Below are positions 6,329 through 6,792 of a stretch of DNA of 6,792 nt, piece after piece. Positions within the stretch are counted from its first letter, which is position 1. Every line of letters starts with the position of its first letter. Origin of the DNA: an uncultured Lachnospiraceae bacterium (GTDB taxonomy: Bacteria > Bacillota_A > Clostridia > Lachnospirales > Lachnospiraceae); NCBI GenBank assembly GCA_902796775.1, contig CADBQK010000372.1:1-6792 (forward strand), given 5' to 3'. The position numbers and the translations under genes were made by a program. The notes below the pieces were generated by a model. It was not told where the DNA came from. It made no database searches and was given only the letters and a program-made list of their open reading frames with translations.

Positions 6329-6792
6329 AGTTCGAGATTGTTTCTTCTGTTTCTTTATTGAACAGATGGATCTTTGCAAGGTCGAATGCAACTGTAATCT
6401 CGTCGTCGGGGCTGGCCTTTGTGGATGGTGTTTCGCGGCAGGTGATTTCTACATCTCCTGTCTGCAGATACATGAAAACTTCTGCTCCCAGACGTTCAAA
6501 GACTTTCAGCTGTGTTTTTACGGTGTTGTATTTTCCTGCGTCTGGATATTTATCGGCTATGTAGACGTCTTCGGGTCTGATTCCGAAGATAACTTCCTTT
6601 CCGACATAATCTGCCAGCTTTTCCGCCTTCTCGGGAAGTACCAGGATCTTGTGATCTTCCCCAAAGGTGAGGAAGGTGTCACTGCCTTCCCTGACGACAG
6701 CAGCTTCGATGAAGTTCATCTGCGGGGAGCCGATAAATCCTGCAACGAATTTGTTGCAGGGATAATCATACAGCATCTGCGGGGAGTCCACC
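6327..6792 (-). CDS. ABC transporter ATP-binding protein, MsmX/UgpC/MalK type, C-terminal part
   Basis: This is the C-terminal end of a carbohydrate-type ABC ATPase, cut by the window edge; about 154 residues are visible. ATPases of this group power uptake of sugars or glycerol phosphate, and in Firmicutes one copy often serves several transporters. The visible part starts just after the nucleotide-binding domain with DSPQMLYDYP and FVAGFIGSPQMNFIE, the usual junction to the regulatory region. The OB-fold (TOBE) region follows, with VIFGIRPEDVYIA and FERLGAEVFMYL. The Walker A, signature and Walker B motifs must lie beyond the window and cannot be checked. The end reads HLFNKETEETISN, then TAA. 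No permease or solute-binding gene is seen nearby, so the substrate is unknown. The symbol is left blank because ugpC, msmX and malK cannot be told apart here. Confidence 0.92.
   Translation of the reverse strand, partial: VDSPQMLYDYPCNKFVAGFIGSPQMNFIEAAVVREGSDTFLTFGEDHKILVLPEKAEKLADYVGKEVIFGIRPEDVYIADKYPDAGKYNTVKTQLKVFERLGAEVFMYLQTGDVEITCRETPSTKASPDDEITVAFDLAKIHLFNKETEETISN

Noticed and set aside
6317..6391. Longer apbE start at 6391
   Set aside because: It lies within the upstream ATPase gene and would place 25 charged residues before the signal peptide; AAGGAGG fits GTG at 6316.

Overview
The window holds a complete Rnf operon (ferredoxin:NAD+ oxidoreductase, an ion-pumping membrane complex) on the minus strand, in the order rnfC-rnfD-rnfG-rnfE-rnfA-rnfB. 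It is preceded by a flavin transferase lipoprotein gene (apbE) and by the 3' end of a sugar-type ABC transporter ATPase gene. Every gene I can support is on the minus strand, so transcription runs from high to low coordinates. The CDGEAB order, the long cysteine-rich RnfB, the strong AGGAGG-type ribosome binding sites and the MsmX/UgpC-type ATPase all suggest an anaerobic Firmicute of class Clostridia, plausibly Lachnospiraceae. That placement is inference from gene content and protein style, not from a marker gene.

Layout from the transcriptional upstream end: 6792-6327 is the C-terminal part of the ABC ATPase, cut by the window edge. 6316-5216 is apbE, whose ribosome binding site lies on the stop codon of the ATPase gene. 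5215-5114 is a 102-base leader with an imperfect hairpin and the rnfC ribosome binding site. 5113-96 is rnfCDGEAB, with gaps of 10 and 13 bases or overlaps of 1 to 4 bases between genes. 53-22 is an intrinsic terminator that closes the operon.

How the genes work together (family knowledge): ferredoxin is thought to deliver electrons to RnfB. They pass through iron-sulfur centres, including one shared by RnfA and RnfE in the membrane, and through covalently bound FMN in RnfG and RnfD, to RnfC, which reduces NAD+. The energy released drives Na+ or H+ out of the cell. ApbE attaches FMN to RnfG and RnfD outside the membrane, which fits its position just upstream.

Most of the window is a well-known system, and I see no undescribed one. 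Points worth a second look are a cysteine-rich tail on RnfE, a Ser in place of the usual FMN-accepting Thr in RnfD, a Gly-Gly to Ser-Ser change in the ApbE FAD motif, and the tight link of apbE to a sugar-transport ATPase. Three genes (rnfB, rnfD, apbE) have starts that a longest-ORF rule would place too far upstream; the ribosome binding sites support shorter forms. No RNA genes, mobile elements, CRISPR arrays or plus-strand genes were found, and no gene-free stretch exceeds 300 bases.
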